Of a DNA stretch of 64,000 nucleotides, positions 44,000 to 55,005 are shown piece by piece (positions within the stretch are counted from its first letter, which is position 1; each line of letters begins with the position of its first letter). The stretch is from Saturnia japonica (Eukaryota > Arthropoda > Insecta > Lepidoptera > Saturniidae), in assembly GCA_033032175.1 (NCBI GenBank), contig CM065332.1, positions 2,899,501 to 2,963,500 of the forward strand. The letters are read 5' to 3'. Under the pieces are notes generated by a model. That model made no database searches, was not told where the DNA came from, and was given only the letters and a program-made list of their open reading frames with translations. A program made the position numbers and the translations under genes.

Positions 44000-44625
44000 C
44001 CAATTCCATTGAGGATCAGAGACTATAATAGGCTGGGAATTATTGATGATTATGTTCAACTGAGATAAGCAATCCAGTTAAGGTGGATCCAATTTCAAGA
44101 AAGAGGCCAATCGAACTCTGTTGGACAAAATTTGATAAGCTACGTTACATCTCGTTCAAGATACTGCAGTGTCTCAAGACAAAAGTATTTGACCAGTGTG
44201 TGTTTCCAGTGATTAAATATGATCCTGGACATGGTTGTTTACTGTGGGCCCCATAAGAAAGCTCGCGGTCACTCAAAGGGCAATAAAGAGGGCTATGCTA
44301 GGACTTTCTCTGAGTGAAGAAATCATAGATGAGGATCTCCATAGGAGAAGCAAAGTCCCCGACCTAGCCCTAAGAACAGGTATACTTAAGTGGCAGTAGG
44401 CGGGCCACGTAGCGCATAGAACGGCTGGCCGATGGGCTGAAGAGTTCTCGAGTGGTGGCCACGTATTGAAAGACAGCGTGGACGGAATCGCCACAAGGTG
44501 GTCTGCAGATCTGGAAAAGGTTGCGACAAACCACTGGATGCGGAAAGCATAGGACCGGTCGTTGTGGCGATCTTTTGGGGAGGCCTATGTCTAGCGGTGG
44601 ACTACTTTCAGCTAAAATGATGATA
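44000..44625 (+). pseudogene. RTE-type LINE, C-terminal and 3' end remnant
   Basis: Broken frames give LKTKVFDQCVFPVIKY, then the KWQ-AGHVAH-like stretch around 44390-44420, and a tail AGGCCTATGTCTAGCGGTGG followed by AAAATGATGATAAT. This matches the C-terminal (Cys/His and GRP) region and GATGAT 3' tail of RTE/BovB elements. Many stops. The 73-codon minus-strand frame over it is a shadow. Confidence 0.75.
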
Positions 44626-44689
44626 ATCCTAAAAGGGCCTTGGCATTTGTTCTGATTCTGCGAAGTTTCTTGCCAATTGTCGGCTTGAA

Positions 44690-44835
44690 ATTAACACAGA
44701 TCCGCCTCTACAGTTTTACGACATCAATACCCGAGACGACTAACTGGATGACGCCAAGTTAGTCGTCCCAAGTAATCTCTTTTTACACCACGATCCTCCC
44801 CCATTCTCTGTAGTTGGCCGAATGAGAAAAGTTTG
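44690..44835 (-). pseudogene. LINE C-terminal fragment
   Basis: The minus strand reads LQRMGEDRGVKRDYLGRLTW, RHPVSRLGY and then, after a stop, CRKTVEADL. This is the RM-x-EDR...GRP C-terminal motif of a LINE polyprotein with the GRP residues decayed. It points head-on at the RTE fragment at 44000-44625. Confidence 0.6.
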
Positions 44836-47000
44836 CAAAATATTGATTTGCCGATTAAGTTGGGATTAGCTACCAACTCTTCAATCTTGGCATTCTTCTG
44901 GTCCTCCAAACGCCATCGTCTCTCGTGACAGGTCCCAGGTTCTTTCAAAGCACTTTCTTTTCCGCCACTAGGAGCTGACTTTGTTCTTTTTTTTGTTAGT
45001 GTCCGAGCCTCATGGTCGTAAAGAAGAGAAAAAAAAACTTAATAGTACAATTAAACCTGTTTAAATAAATGCACAAGTTTCACACAAAAAGCTAATTATA
45101 ATTTTAAAAAATCTTCAGCAATTTGGAATAATTGATTTTAAACTTTAAAGATGTAAATACTATGTTAAATAAATAAAATAATTTTATAAAGATGATGTCA
45201 TATTGTCTAATATTATGAATATATGATTTAGATGCTTCGAGCTATAACTTATGGGTATGTCTATTACCTACACTATCAAAGTGAGTTGTTTCACACACCG
45301 TAGTGTAACTTTTACGAACAATAGAAATATGTAATGCTTGACAGAGCTTCTTGTGCACACTTGTATGATTAAAATTTAAAATGCATTCTTTCATCATCAA
45401 TCGATTTTATTAATTACATAGCTGGTACCTGCTATATTGGTGACGTGAAAATTCTTTTACGTGTCTTATCTGTATTACAAGTGATCTGATTTTTTTTAAT
45501 AACTTTATCATTACTGCTTAGCCCCAATGGAAAAGTATAATGATTTGTAAACAAAATCTTCTCTCGTATTCAGGTGTATGTTAACCTGAAAAATGCGTTT
45601 GTATGGATTCAGTAATTTTCAAGTGACTCAAATCATAATAAACATATGAGGAAAATTTATTTTATTTATAAAATAGTTGTTACCCGGCCACTTCAATGGA
45701 CATCAAAAATAATTTTATATCCTATTTTATGACATAATTTACTTCTACCCTTAATTTGATTAGAATTCGTCCAGTTGTGTAAGGGTGGTTGAAGGACAAA
45801 CATTCAAACAATCTTATTTCAGCATTGATATTAAATAGATTATAGATATTAGATAAATATCACTTAAATCATGTAAATGTGTGCAAATTCATATTTGGAA
45901 ACAAGATATCCTACAAAAGTCTTCGATATTTAGATAATACACATTAACGCTAAAATGCAATGTTCGGTACATTTAAGGTACTAAGGTATTGTTGTCACTA
46001 TCCATTCAGGCTTAATATAAAACTCCCTGCTAGTACTTAGCACTTATTACACTTTTGTTTAATATATATTAAACGTAATTTATAAGCTTTTAACAACATC
46101 GTAATGTTCAACGCAAATACCGTTGATACTAAAGCAAGAAGTTTTACCTTTAAATAAAGAAAACGTAAATCGACATAACGCATACTAATCTTAGCATCTG
46201 GCTGCTATGGTATTGGTAGTATAGCATATACTAGAAATATGTCTATCATTATTGCTAACAAATGCTTCTGTACTAAGTTTGACTTACTTAAAGTATAAGA
46301 ACAAGTAAGTAGGTACTCACTTACTTATTACTCACTGAAAGTTTGTTCCGAATTCGTTTTACGTTTGACATAAAATCTGTGTACGATTCGGTGTAAATAT
46401 TGCTGGAGTTGATGATGACAGATACTTGATGCCCATCAGTATTATTTAAAATTATTTTCCGTAGACCGTGAGGTCAGACTCGAACCGTGTCTTAGCCGAA
46501 AACCTGTTGATGGGATGGGGTGACCATGATATCTCATTTATTGTGAAAAAAAAAAAACTATTTACATTTTTATCAATATTGCAATTGATGATTTTTTCTT
46601 GAAAAGCATAAATATAAAAAAAAAAACTTTGAGGAACTTTTAATTTTGAGGAATTTCCTCGTGTATTTTCGAAGTTGAATGCCAATGAAATTAATATGGG
46701 ACCAAACTTGAGGTATCCGCTATCCAACAAAAAAAGAATCATCCAAGTCGGTTAATATAGACAAAGAAGTTATGGCTGAAAATCCATACAAAAATAGATA
46801 TATACATACATTCGAGTTGAGTAACTTTCTGTCTTTTGTTGAATTCGGTTAAAAAATACACGGAAAGAAGTCTCATAGAAGTATTCAAAATTTGTAATGT
46901 AATAAAACTCATATGAATAATGAAATACAATCTTTTTATTTTAAAAAACTAAGCAATTACGTTGCCTCAGACAAAAAGGTAAATAAGACCATTAGAAATA
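44836..47000. other. AT-rich DNA, no gene recognised
   Basis: Over 2 kb without a supported gene. Minus-strand frames at 46452-46930 have no recognised motifs. Confidence 0.45.
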
Positions 47001-47368
47001 TCATTAAATTAATACGTGAGAAGAAAACTTCGGACATCTTTTTAAGTGTACTGCGGGTACGGAATACTGAGATTTGGCAAGGTTAAAGTTTATATGGAGA
47101 AGGAGTGCAGAAAGCTAAAATGTATCTATAATATCTGTTACTAATATATGAAATAAAATAAATTAATACTGCGAATCCTATTCCGGCCAGTGCCATTGAA
47201 CTTAGAACCCCAAAATATATATATACATACATTGTCACTCAATGAAATGTGACAGCAAGTGATATAATATAATATTCATTGTTTACGTTCATACTGCAAA
47301 TGTCAAACAGGAAATAGTCTTTGATTAAAAAGTTGCTGGTCGAATTTCGGTCATTGGGCGACCGCTAG
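47001..47368 (+). mobile_element. Non-autonomous Helitron, copy 3
   Basis: Starts TCATTAAATTAATACGTGAG after A (47000) and ends GGGCGACCGCTAG before T (47369). The subterminal GGTCG...CGACC hairpin precedes the CTAG end. It is 368 bp and collinear with the other two copies. Its 3' end lies 82 bp upstream of the tRNA-Met gene. Confidence 0.87.
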
Positions 47369-47450
47369 TTATATTAAATTTATAATAATTATTTTTTATT
47401 TGATATGTGTCAGTATAATGTACTAAGTAATTTCGTAATATAGTACCACA

Positions 47451-47523
47451 GCCTCGGTGGCGCAGTAGGCAGCGCGTAAGTCTCATAATCTTAAGGTCGT
47501 GAGTTCGATCCTCACCCGGGGCA
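47451..47523 (+). tRNA. Elongator tRNA-Met (CAT)
   Basis: A 73-nt cloverleaf: acceptor GCCTCGG (47451-47457) pairs with CCGGGGC (47516-47522) with one G-T wobble, and the discriminator is A. The D stem is GCGC/GCGC. The anticodon arm TAAGT-CTCATAA-TCTTA has anticodon CAT and one T-T mismatch at its base. The T stem GTGAG/CTCAC has a TTCGATC loop. The GCGCGT(A)AGTCTCATAATCT signature and lack of initiator features fit elongator Met. TTTT at 47528-47531 region could terminate Pol III. The minus-strand frame through it (RTHDLKIMRLTRCLLRHRG) is a well-known artefact of this tRNA. Confidence 0.93.
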
Positions 47524-47964
47524 TTACTTTTGGATGTATTGAGGAAAATTTTCCAAGCTTTTACATGCAAAAGGTATATTGTATGATAGAGAGCATACGA
47601 CATAATTCAACAACACCAGAGAACTTGGTGAAGGAAAACGTCGTAATGAAAAGACACCACGATGGTTCCTGCGACAGCATTTAAACTGTTTCAATGTTTA
47701 GCGTATTACCATTGTCTAAATAACATACAGTCGTTTAGTTAGGTGAATCGTGGGGAGTGTACGTGACTGGAGAGGGGAGGGAGTGAGCCCAAGCTGCCAT
47801 AAACTTGCTTGGGACATGCCATGGGCATTGAAACATATTATTACTTTCAATTATTTGTTTTGGTTCATGATTGCCAGGGTCCACAAGCATTTAATTTACA
47901 AGAGTCTTTTAAAACCTTCTTATGGAAGGTAACAAAACAAATTACACCGAAGAGGTTTATAATA

Positions 47965-48177
47965 TTAGCCTAGTGATTGTAAGTGCGACTGCTATGATCG
48001 AGGTCCTGGTTTCGATTCCCAGGTTGAGCCAAGTGTTATTGGTTTTTTTTATGGCAATAGGTTCGCCCTTTAATACATGGGATCTAAAAAACATACTCGG
48101 CACACTGTTGGTGTACATTAGTACACCTCTGCCTAACTCTTCGGGGATACAGGCTTGAATGTATGTTATGTTATAAT
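47965..48177 (+). mobile_element. SINE-1, tRNA-derived, copy 3
   Basis: TTAGCCTAGTGATTGTAAGT (A box), GGTTTCGATTCCCAGG (B box), AAGTGTTATTGG, ACATACTCGGCACACTGTTG and CACCTCTGCCTAACTCTTCG, with the tail GTATGTTATGTT. A central deletion removes the GAATTTCTCAGTAGC block found in the other copies. Confidence 0.87.
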
Positions 48178-48199
48178 AAGTGATTTTAATATTTTTTTA

Positions 48200-48625
48200 T
48201 TTAACACGTATACCTACTATAAAACGTTATGTGAGATGGCTAAACATCGAGATACTAATTATACACACGCTCCAGCTACTGGGGATTTTAAAGACAAAAA
48301 CGCTTATTTTTTGTGTTACTTAGAATACAGACATATGCTTTCGCTGAAATTTAGATCTTTTTAATGGCTACAATTATGTACTACATTCATTTGCTATATC
48401 TCTTATAGTTTACTCAGCGTAAGCCATTTAAGTGCTCGTATTGTTCCATGATCAGTTTTTTTATTTTTGCGGAACCCTAATTCTATTTATAAAATAAAGG
48501 TAGCCTAAGTTACGCCCTATAATATCAGCTATCAACTAGTGAAAGTCAAAATCGGTCCAACCGTTTCGGAGGTTACCCATAATAAACAGACAGACAAAAA
48601 TTTTATAAATGGGTATTTTTTTAAA
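48200..48625 (+). repeat. Interspersed repeat, ACTCAGCGTAA family, copy 2
   Basis: GGGGATTTTAAAGACAAAAA, TATCTCTTATAGTTTACTCA, TTTTGCGGAACCCTAATTC, AGTCAAAATCGGTCCAACCG and ACAGACAGACAAAAATTTTA. Reverse-complement match to most of 50365-50835. Confidence 0.75.
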
Positions 48626-48799
48626 GGTAATCATATATACTTTCATATACATTTTGTAAGACGCTGTTATTTTGACATTACAAACAGACACTTCAGTTTT
48701 AATTATTATATAGATTACTATCACTGGCAAGAGGGAGATATGGTAATCGGAGGAATAGCCCTTTACCCAGCAAAGGCACAACGATGAGAGAATTAATGA

Positions 48800-49060
48800 T
48801 GGTTTAGAGGGAGCGTGTACGCACATCGCGTCCATGGACGTGAATTCGAAATCATACATTGAGCGAGAGCTTTTGATAAAGAAAATCAACGTAATGAAAC
48901 CACAGCATAGCAATGCCCATCTGGCTAGCTACAACCCTCAAGTTAAAAATCTGTCGCCAAGCACCTAAAGGTGTGTTCTGGCAGTTGCACTTGAAAGCCA
49001 GTCCAAATCTAGGCTTAGTTTGTTACCATCTTGGGCCATAACGTAACTTAACATCAGATG
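48800..49060 (+). mobile_element. SINE-2 copy
   Basis: GTACGCACATCGCGTCCATG, GACGTGAATTCGAAATC, ATGAAACCACAGCATAG, CTACAACCCTCAAGTTAAAA, GTTGCACTTGAAAGCC and TAGGCTTAGTTTG. The body is good and the A box is weakened. Confidence 0.8.
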
Positions 49061-49106
49061 GAAATGTTGCAGATGGCTAAATTTATAAAGAAATGAAAAA
49101 AAAAAA

Positions 49107-49381
49107 AACCCAAGTAATAAATTATTGATAAGGAAAAAAAATCAATATCAATTTAAAAAAATGACAAAAATATATTTTTCTATTTTTGCTTTTTATTTGG
49201 TTCCAAGACGTCGTACTTAAATATTATATGCCTATGTCACTGTTACAATTAAAACTAATCTAACGACACCTCGTATGCTAAAATCCATCAAGACGTTTAG
49301 GCTACAGAGCGTACCAAAGAAATAGACACACAAATACATACGTTCGAAAAACCTAACCCTCCTTTTTCGCAGTTGTGTAAA
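49107..49381 (-). mobile_element. MITE-like element, ACCCGACTGC family, copy 4
   Basis: Right end CTCCTTTTTCGCAGTTGTGT. Inner blocks GGTTCCAAGACGTCGTACTT and CAAGACGTTTAGGCTACAGA match the other copies. The left end is degraded in an A-rich run. Confidence 0.7.
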
Positions 49382-50364
49382 AAAGAGAAAAAATGTGACA
49401 ACTCGAGCAGTATTACATTATGTGAAGACAGAAGCGGCATTTGACACATGTGACACTACGTAGTTTAATCTGTGGTCAAAATCAAGTGATTTTGTGGTCT
49501 GACACTGTAAAAAGAGATATACCTATCCCAAAATTTGCTAATGTAATGGTCGTCCTTCACTACACTAGCAAGGAAGCAAGCATTACCTCTAATGCCTACG
49601 CGTCAATCACTCTGATTGGTTAGGCAAAAACATTAACTTTACATCTAAGTACGAGTAGCAGACATGAGTTTATCGCCTGGCTTGAAACAATACGATTAAT
49701 AGATTTGTAATACTGATATTTAGTTGTGATAACGGGCTGGCACCTACAATAACTTGTATAATTTGCAAAATAATATTTATTTAAATTAATAAAATTGTAG
49801 TTCTGTACTTACCTGTAATTTAAATTTTTGTCTAAAAAGGAAGTGATCATGAATATGCCATTGAAAAATTGTTGTCTGTCTGTTTGTATGTCCAGATTTA
49901 ACTCAAAACCGGCTTGATCGATTCTACTGAAATTTTGTAGACGGGTAACTTTTGCCATTGGTCTATTGATAGGTTATAGGAAATTTCAATAATAATTTTA
50001 GAAATACTAGAAAGAAAATGCAAAAAAGTGTCAATACTCTATCGAATTTTATGAAATGTTTTACAGGGGAAGTATATGTCATTCCATAATCGATAGGCTG
50101 TAAGAATGATCAATTATACTTTTAGAAATGGTTAATATAAAATTATGTTAGCGTGACCAAAAAAAAACCTTTTATTTTTATGACACATGAAAATTGTACA
50201 CTGAAAGTACATGCGTCATTCCTCAATTTATAGGCTTTAAGAATTATTGTCGATAAAATGAGTAAAAAAATACGGGATGAAAATAATTACTGCGCATCAA
50301 ACGCATGCGAGCCAGTCACGTGGCGACACTAGTCTATTCTGTACAATTAATACAATTGATGTGT
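49382..50364. other. AT-rich DNA with repeat-like phrases
   Basis: Near 49870-49960 GTCTGTCTGTTTGTATGTCC and TGAAATTTTGTAGACGGGTA resemble lepidopteran repeat tails. No gene. Confidence 0.45.
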
Positions 50365-50835
50365 CTGTTTGTAATGTCAAAACAACAGCTTTTTTAATAA
50401 ATCCATATGAAAATATATACGATAGCTATAACAAAAACCCATTTTTAATATTTTTGTCTGTGTGTCTGTTTATTCCGGGATATCTCCGAAACGGTTTAAC
50501 CAATTTTTACGCGACTTTCACTGGCAGATAGCTAATAAACTTAGGCTACTTTTATTTTAGAAAAATAATTAGGGTTCCGCACAAATAAAAAAAACTGGTC
50601 CTGGTGAATCAATTTGGCCACTTAAATGGCCTACGCTGAGTAAACCATAAGATATATAGCAAATTAATGTAGTACGTAATTGTAGACCTTAAAATGTTTA
50701 TCTTCTCAGGAACACCCACAATAAGCATTTTTGTCTTTAAAATGTCCGGGAGCGGGGGAGCAAGATTCACGCGTTCTATCCGATCGATGGCATTCTGTAG
50801 TCCACGTGAGCGAAGCCACGGGTACATCTAGTTGT
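50365..50835 (-). repeat. Interspersed repeat, ACTCAGCGTAA family, copy 3
   Basis: Longest copy. Minus strand ends include GTACCCGTGGCTTCGCTCAC and GACTACAGAATGCC at one side and GACAGACACACAGACAAAAA at the other, with GCGTAGGCCATTTAAGTGGC between. Confidence 0.75.
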
Positions 50836-50960
50836 AAATAAAATTCTTGCATTTCGGTATCTATATCTTGATTGCTCTTCAATACAGTCTTCGAAATTGT
50901 ACAATTATTATAACAACAACATTGCATTCTCTCATATCTTTCATATTATAGAGTGCGGTC

Positions 50961-51395
50961 CTAAAAGCGGCCGCATATAGTTAGAAATCCGTTTCGGAAA
51001 TTCGATTCGAGATATCGAATCGGAATTTCGAACGCAGTAAATCCATAAAAATCTATGGACCTATCACACACATACAGTAGTTTTCCGTTCGTAGTTTTCT
51101 CCGATTCAAAATTCCGCATTGTAGCCTATGCGTCCGGAATCTCGCACGGAAAAAAACTGTTTCGAATGCATCTCTTTCATAGATTTTGTACGAGTCGCTT
51201 TACACATTTGTTAATTTCGTACGGAAATTAATTTATTAAAATGTCTGAACTCTATGGTCGTCGTCTTTCAACTGAGCCTTGTTATTCCGAACGGAAATAA
51301 ACGTATGTTGTGTGTGAAACATGTACGGAATCCCGATTCGACATGTCGAATCGAAATTCCGAAACGGAATTCCGACTGTATGTGTCCGCTCTTAG
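50961..51395. mobile_element. MITE with long termini and nested palindromes
   Basis: The left end CTAAAAGCGGCCGCATATAG and the right end (minus strand) CTAAGAGCGGACACATACAG begin an inverted repeat that extends imperfectly for about 65 bp, through TTTCGGAA and CGATTCGA. Inside each arm is a palindrome; the right one is the perfect 18-mer GATTCGACATGTCGAATC. The interior is rich in TTCCGNACGGAA-like motifs. It is about 435 bp and non-coding. No clear target duplication. Confidence 0.78.
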
Positions 51396-51434
51396 TATTT
51401 ATTACGTCTTGACGCAAAAACGACATATATGAAT

Positions 51435-51535
51435 ACTGCTAGAACCACTCCCCCCATTAGGCTTAAAGTGTTATAATCTACATACGTGTTATACATCACC
51501 ACTAAAGATCAAATGAGATTGAAGTCATACGTTAA
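51435..51535 (+). mobile_element. SINE-2, 3' end fragment
   Basis: CCATTAGGCTTAAAGTG, CATCACCACTAAAGATCAAA and GAGATTGAAGTCATACGTTA correspond to the SINE-2 terminus. Confidence 0.6.
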
Positions 51536-51539
51536 AGCT

Positions 51540-53127
51540 ATAGAATAAAAAAGGAATACTGCAGCGAAGAAAGACAGCCTTATTTCTTTACGATATATGA
51601 AGGTACTTACCCACTGATAATCTATTTTTGTGACAAACTGGTCTATATTGGAGCCGAATTATTTCTATAATCATGTTATTATTACCGAGATTCTATTCGC
51701 TTAAATACTAAAATGAATTATTGAGTTCCGGCAAGTGACAAGGAATTCATCAATCAAGTAACCAAGAATAAAAAAAAATGCCAAAAGTTATTTACTATGT
51801 TTTTATAGTGTACGTAATCACGTATTTTCCGTGACTATTGTATCAAAATATCGGCAGAGTCATCATAATTACTGTTAAAATTAATAATCATTTATTTTTA
51901 CTAAATGCAGTCGCTGACGTCTGGATATAATGACTGCTATACTATTCAATATATTATATACATAAAGCGAAAAGTTTATTATAGTGATTCGAAGCCGAAC
52001 ACGGGAGTAGACTAACTTTTTAAAAGTTGTTTTTAACACTTTTTAATATATTTATTTATTTATTTAAAATTGAAATAAAAAAGTATTCCAAAAAACGCGG
52101 CATTGTGTTCATGTGACCGCGCGTGACGACAACATTCAATAAACCCAACTAAGGTCAAAGTAATAATATGCAAAGTTGAGTGTATTAGAATTTCAGTTGA
52201 CATATTTTCAGGACCTATATAATTTTAGAGTAACTTTTCACAAGATAGACTAATAAGAATAACACTCAATTGTGCAGATGAATATTGCATGATGACGTCA
52301 CGTTTTCTGATTAGTGTTTACATTAACGTATCTCCCAGAGAAAAATCCCAATTTTCTCAAGAGAAAATGGACTATAATTTTTTTTCCACATTTGTATTTT
52401 TTATACTGGTTATCAATAAACCAATATGATTAAATAATTAACATATACTTTTCAACATTTTGTCAACACGCGAATTGGTGCATGTAGCCTTCTACCAATG
52501 TAAGGAGTTCTGGCTAAGTTCTAAAACATGTCGCGAGGTATCGATTAGCAATCTCCAACATCTACTGAACTTCTGAGTCAGTTCACATGCTGATAAGGTT
52601 CCGTTTTACATCCATCCTCACCTAATTAGAGATTACGATTCTGAATAACTGCTATATGATAACAAAAAAAAAACCAAGGCAGGACTGCCAATAGAAGTGA
52701 AAACTCAATTTTGAATTTTTGATCAATAATTATAGTCTGAATTAATGCAGAGCATGTCGGTGACGTGAAATCACAAGGTTTTACCCATACAAAAAGTCAA
52801 ACAATTATACGAGACAGTCGAATATATACAATGTATGTGTTTAAATGCATATATGCACATATACACAGGCCGGTATACTACGCGTCGCTAATTTGACGCA
52901 AGCGCAATACGTCACGACCATGTCCAGGTAATGTCACCGATGTCACGCGAACCTATAAATTTTTCCCCTACCAAAATCGCTCAACGTGGCTAAATAAATT
53001 TCCACTTCAAAATAATGCGTGTGACCTTTGCACGCGGTTAAAGAAAAATTTCTTTCAATTGTATTTTAAGCACTAATCGTACAGTTTAAACCATTAAATA
53101 TCGTCGTAACGTAAAGTGTTAGTAAAT
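51540..53127. other. AT-rich DNA, no gene recognised
   Basis: Includes a less AT-rich segment at 52870-53000 (ACGCGTCGCTAATTTGACGC, GCAATACGTCACGACCATG). No coding or RNA gene supported. Confidence 0.45.
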
Positions 53128-53425
53128 AATTATGGCTCAGTTAATATCGTGTACGGACTCCGCGTCAATCGACGTGAGTTCGAATCCCTGCAATGAGGTT
53201 GAACGCCCGGCGAAGGAAAACATCGTGATGAAACCATACTGTGGTCGTAGAGCTTTTTATAATGCCCGCCTGCCTAGCTACCACCCTCAAGTTGAAAATC
53301 TGTAGCCAAGCACCTATAGGTATAGTCAGTCTTCCGCTAGGCTTAGCGTGCTACCATCTTGCGCCACATCACCAGTGAAGATCAGGTGAGTTTTTGGGCA
53401 TAGCGTTAAACCTCATTTGGCCATT
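53128..53425 (+). mobile_element. SINE-2, full-length copy
   Basis: TATGGCTCAGTTAATATCGT (A-box region), GACGTGAGTTCGAATCCC (B box), GGAAAACATCGTGATGAAAC, AATGCCCGCCTGCCTAGCTA, CCACCCTCAAGTTGAAAATC and GCTTAGCGTGCTACCATC. Confidence 0.88.
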
Positions 53426-53554
53426 GACAAAATTTCGCGCTATACATAGATACTTACACTAGAAAACTCGTGTACTACAAATAATGTTTTAGGCAGTCTA
53501 TTTTTATATCGTTTTGGCCACGTAACAGAACAAAATAGGAAAAGTAAATCTGAA

Positions 53555-54170
53555 GCCTAGGCCTGTTCCTCGGTGTAAACCCTTAAGTCAGGCAGCCGCC
53601 CGCGCGATACAAGTGACACTGCACGTGAAACACTTAGCTACCCACATACAACATTACACGCATATGTACATACATACGTACATACCACATAGGTACATAG
53701 GAGCTACCCACATACAACATTACACGCATATGTACATACATACGTGCATACCACATAGGTACATAGGAGCTACCCACATACAACATTACACGCATATGTA
53801 CATACATACGTGCATACCACATAGGTACATAGGTTCTGTAACTTTTTTTGTTACGCTAGTTAGTGTAGAAATACTTTCAGATCACTAAATACACATACAC
53901 ATGTTTCCTTCCTTCCTCCCGGAAGCAGGAAACATGTGTATGTGTATAAATGTTATTTAGCTCGAATTTACGGATAGGGAATTAGGCAGATCGCGACTTA
54001 ATTGCATTCGTGGCAACCGTCCAAGCCGAGGTCTGGCCACTTTGGCACCCTTGAGCGAGTTGTCTTTACTTTCGCGGCTGAGTGTCTTAAGGGCTTCGCC
54101 CCCAAGTTACGGTGAAGCTGTAGGGCCCCTAAGGCTAACAGTAAAGTAATTTTTCTTAAAAAAAAGTAAT
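53555..54170 (+). mobile_element. Rep-A retroposon, 5'-truncated, with internal 66-bp repeats
   Basis: Begins at GCCTAGGCCTGTTCCTCGG, so it lacks the GC-rich 5' ~210 bp of 55006-55759, and ends in an A-rich tail. Candidate target duplication: GTAAATCTGAA (53544-53554) before and GTAAATCTAAA (54171-54181) after, 10 of 11 bases. Its variable internal segment is amplified threefold. 5' truncation with duplication is typical of LINE-driven retroposition. Confidence 0.85.
53637..53834. repeat. 66-bp tandem repeat, three units
   Basis: Units start at 53637, 53703 and 53769 (GCTACCCACATACAACATTA...). Units 2 and 3 are identical by eye; unit 1 differs at CATACGTACATACC versus CATACGTGCATACC. Because 66 is a multiple of 3, both strands read through as 22-residue repeats (THIQHYTHMYIHTCIPHRYI on plus). 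This is an arithmetic effect rather than evidence of a protein. Confidence 0.92.
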
Positions 54171-54282
54171 GTAAATCTAAAACAAATCTTTACCAAATTA
54201 ACAGAGGTAGGGTACAGAGAAATGTCTTTCCACTTATGGCAGTCCGACTGGTGGAATACCACCACCCGAACACCGAAGGCAA

Positions 54283-54460
54283 ATAAACTTGTAAATAATT
54301 AATCTGAAACTTTAGGATTTCAAGAGCTCCTTGGGTTATAGGGGCTTAAGTTCGACAACGCGCTGTTGGTAGGTACCTATGGTATTACAAACGTCTATAG
54401 GCTAAGGTGCCACTTACCATCAGCCGTGTGCCTTTTTGCCAACATTGTTGTATAAAAGAA
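54283..54460 (-). repeat. Interspersed repeat, CAAGCATACGG family, copy 4
   Basis: On the minus strand GGCAAAAAGGCACACGGCTG, ATGGTAAGTGGCACCTTAGC and ACGTTTGTAATACC follow the order of 9114-9372. Confidence 0.65.
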
Positions 54461-54485
54461 AAAAAACTGATATTTGTAGTTAAAT

Positions 54486-54585
54486 GTCCAAAAACCGTGG
54501 GATGCTAGCGACGCAAGACCGGTCGTTGTGGTCCTTGAAGGAGCCCTATGTGCAAACAGTGGACGTGGACTCAGAAATATAAACC
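54486..54585 (+). mobile_element. RTE-type LINE 3' end fragment
   Basis: GGGATGCTAGCGACGCAAGA, CCGGTCGTTGTGGTCC and GAGCCCTATGTGCAAACAGT match the terminal 100 bp of 44000-44625. The ATG-rich tail is missing. Confidence 0.6.
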
Positions 54586-54589
54586 AAGC

Positions 54590-54990
54590 CTAAAATCACT
54601 TGCGTAAGGTACATACGCCTTGTAAGGCCCTTTTTTTACAATACTTAAATAAATTTAAAAATGTAAATAACTTATGAAAACAAACTTCATCACAATATTC
54701 CTCATTTATTTATACATAAAATCAACATACAAATCAATAGATTGAATTAAACTTACAAAAAAAACAATTATTTTTAAAAACCTCTCAAGAAATAGATACG
54801 TAAAAATACCATCAAAATAAAAATCATTTTTTTACCTTAGCTTAATCAGTCTATTACAATTGTTTTCTTTTTCTCATAATTACATACTCTTAATAAATCA
54901 TAATAAACTCATAATAAATTAATTAATAAAACACTTAATTGCATGCTGGACATAAAAAAAAACCCGACGCAATCTTCATGGTACCACGAA
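54590..54990. other. AT-rich DNA, no gene recognised
   Basis: Very A-rich sequence upstream of the Rep-A copy. A 94-codon frame at 54943-55227 starts here but runs into the retroposon and is not recognised. Confidence 0.45.
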
Positions 54991-55005
54991 AGACAACCAC
55001 CGTAT

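Noticed and set aside
47325..47603. 92-codon minus-strand frame containing GEDRTHDLKIMRLTRCLLRH
   Set aside because: It is the antisense reading of the tRNA-Met gene at 47451-47523, a recurrent annotation artefact.
47922..48158. 78-codon plus frame
   Set aside because: Translation of a SINE-1 copy, not a gene.
53613..53888. 91-codon plus frame and 62-codon minus frame with 22-residue repeats
   Set aside because: They arise because a 66-bp tandem repeat inside a retroposon is divisible by three. Both strands are equally open.
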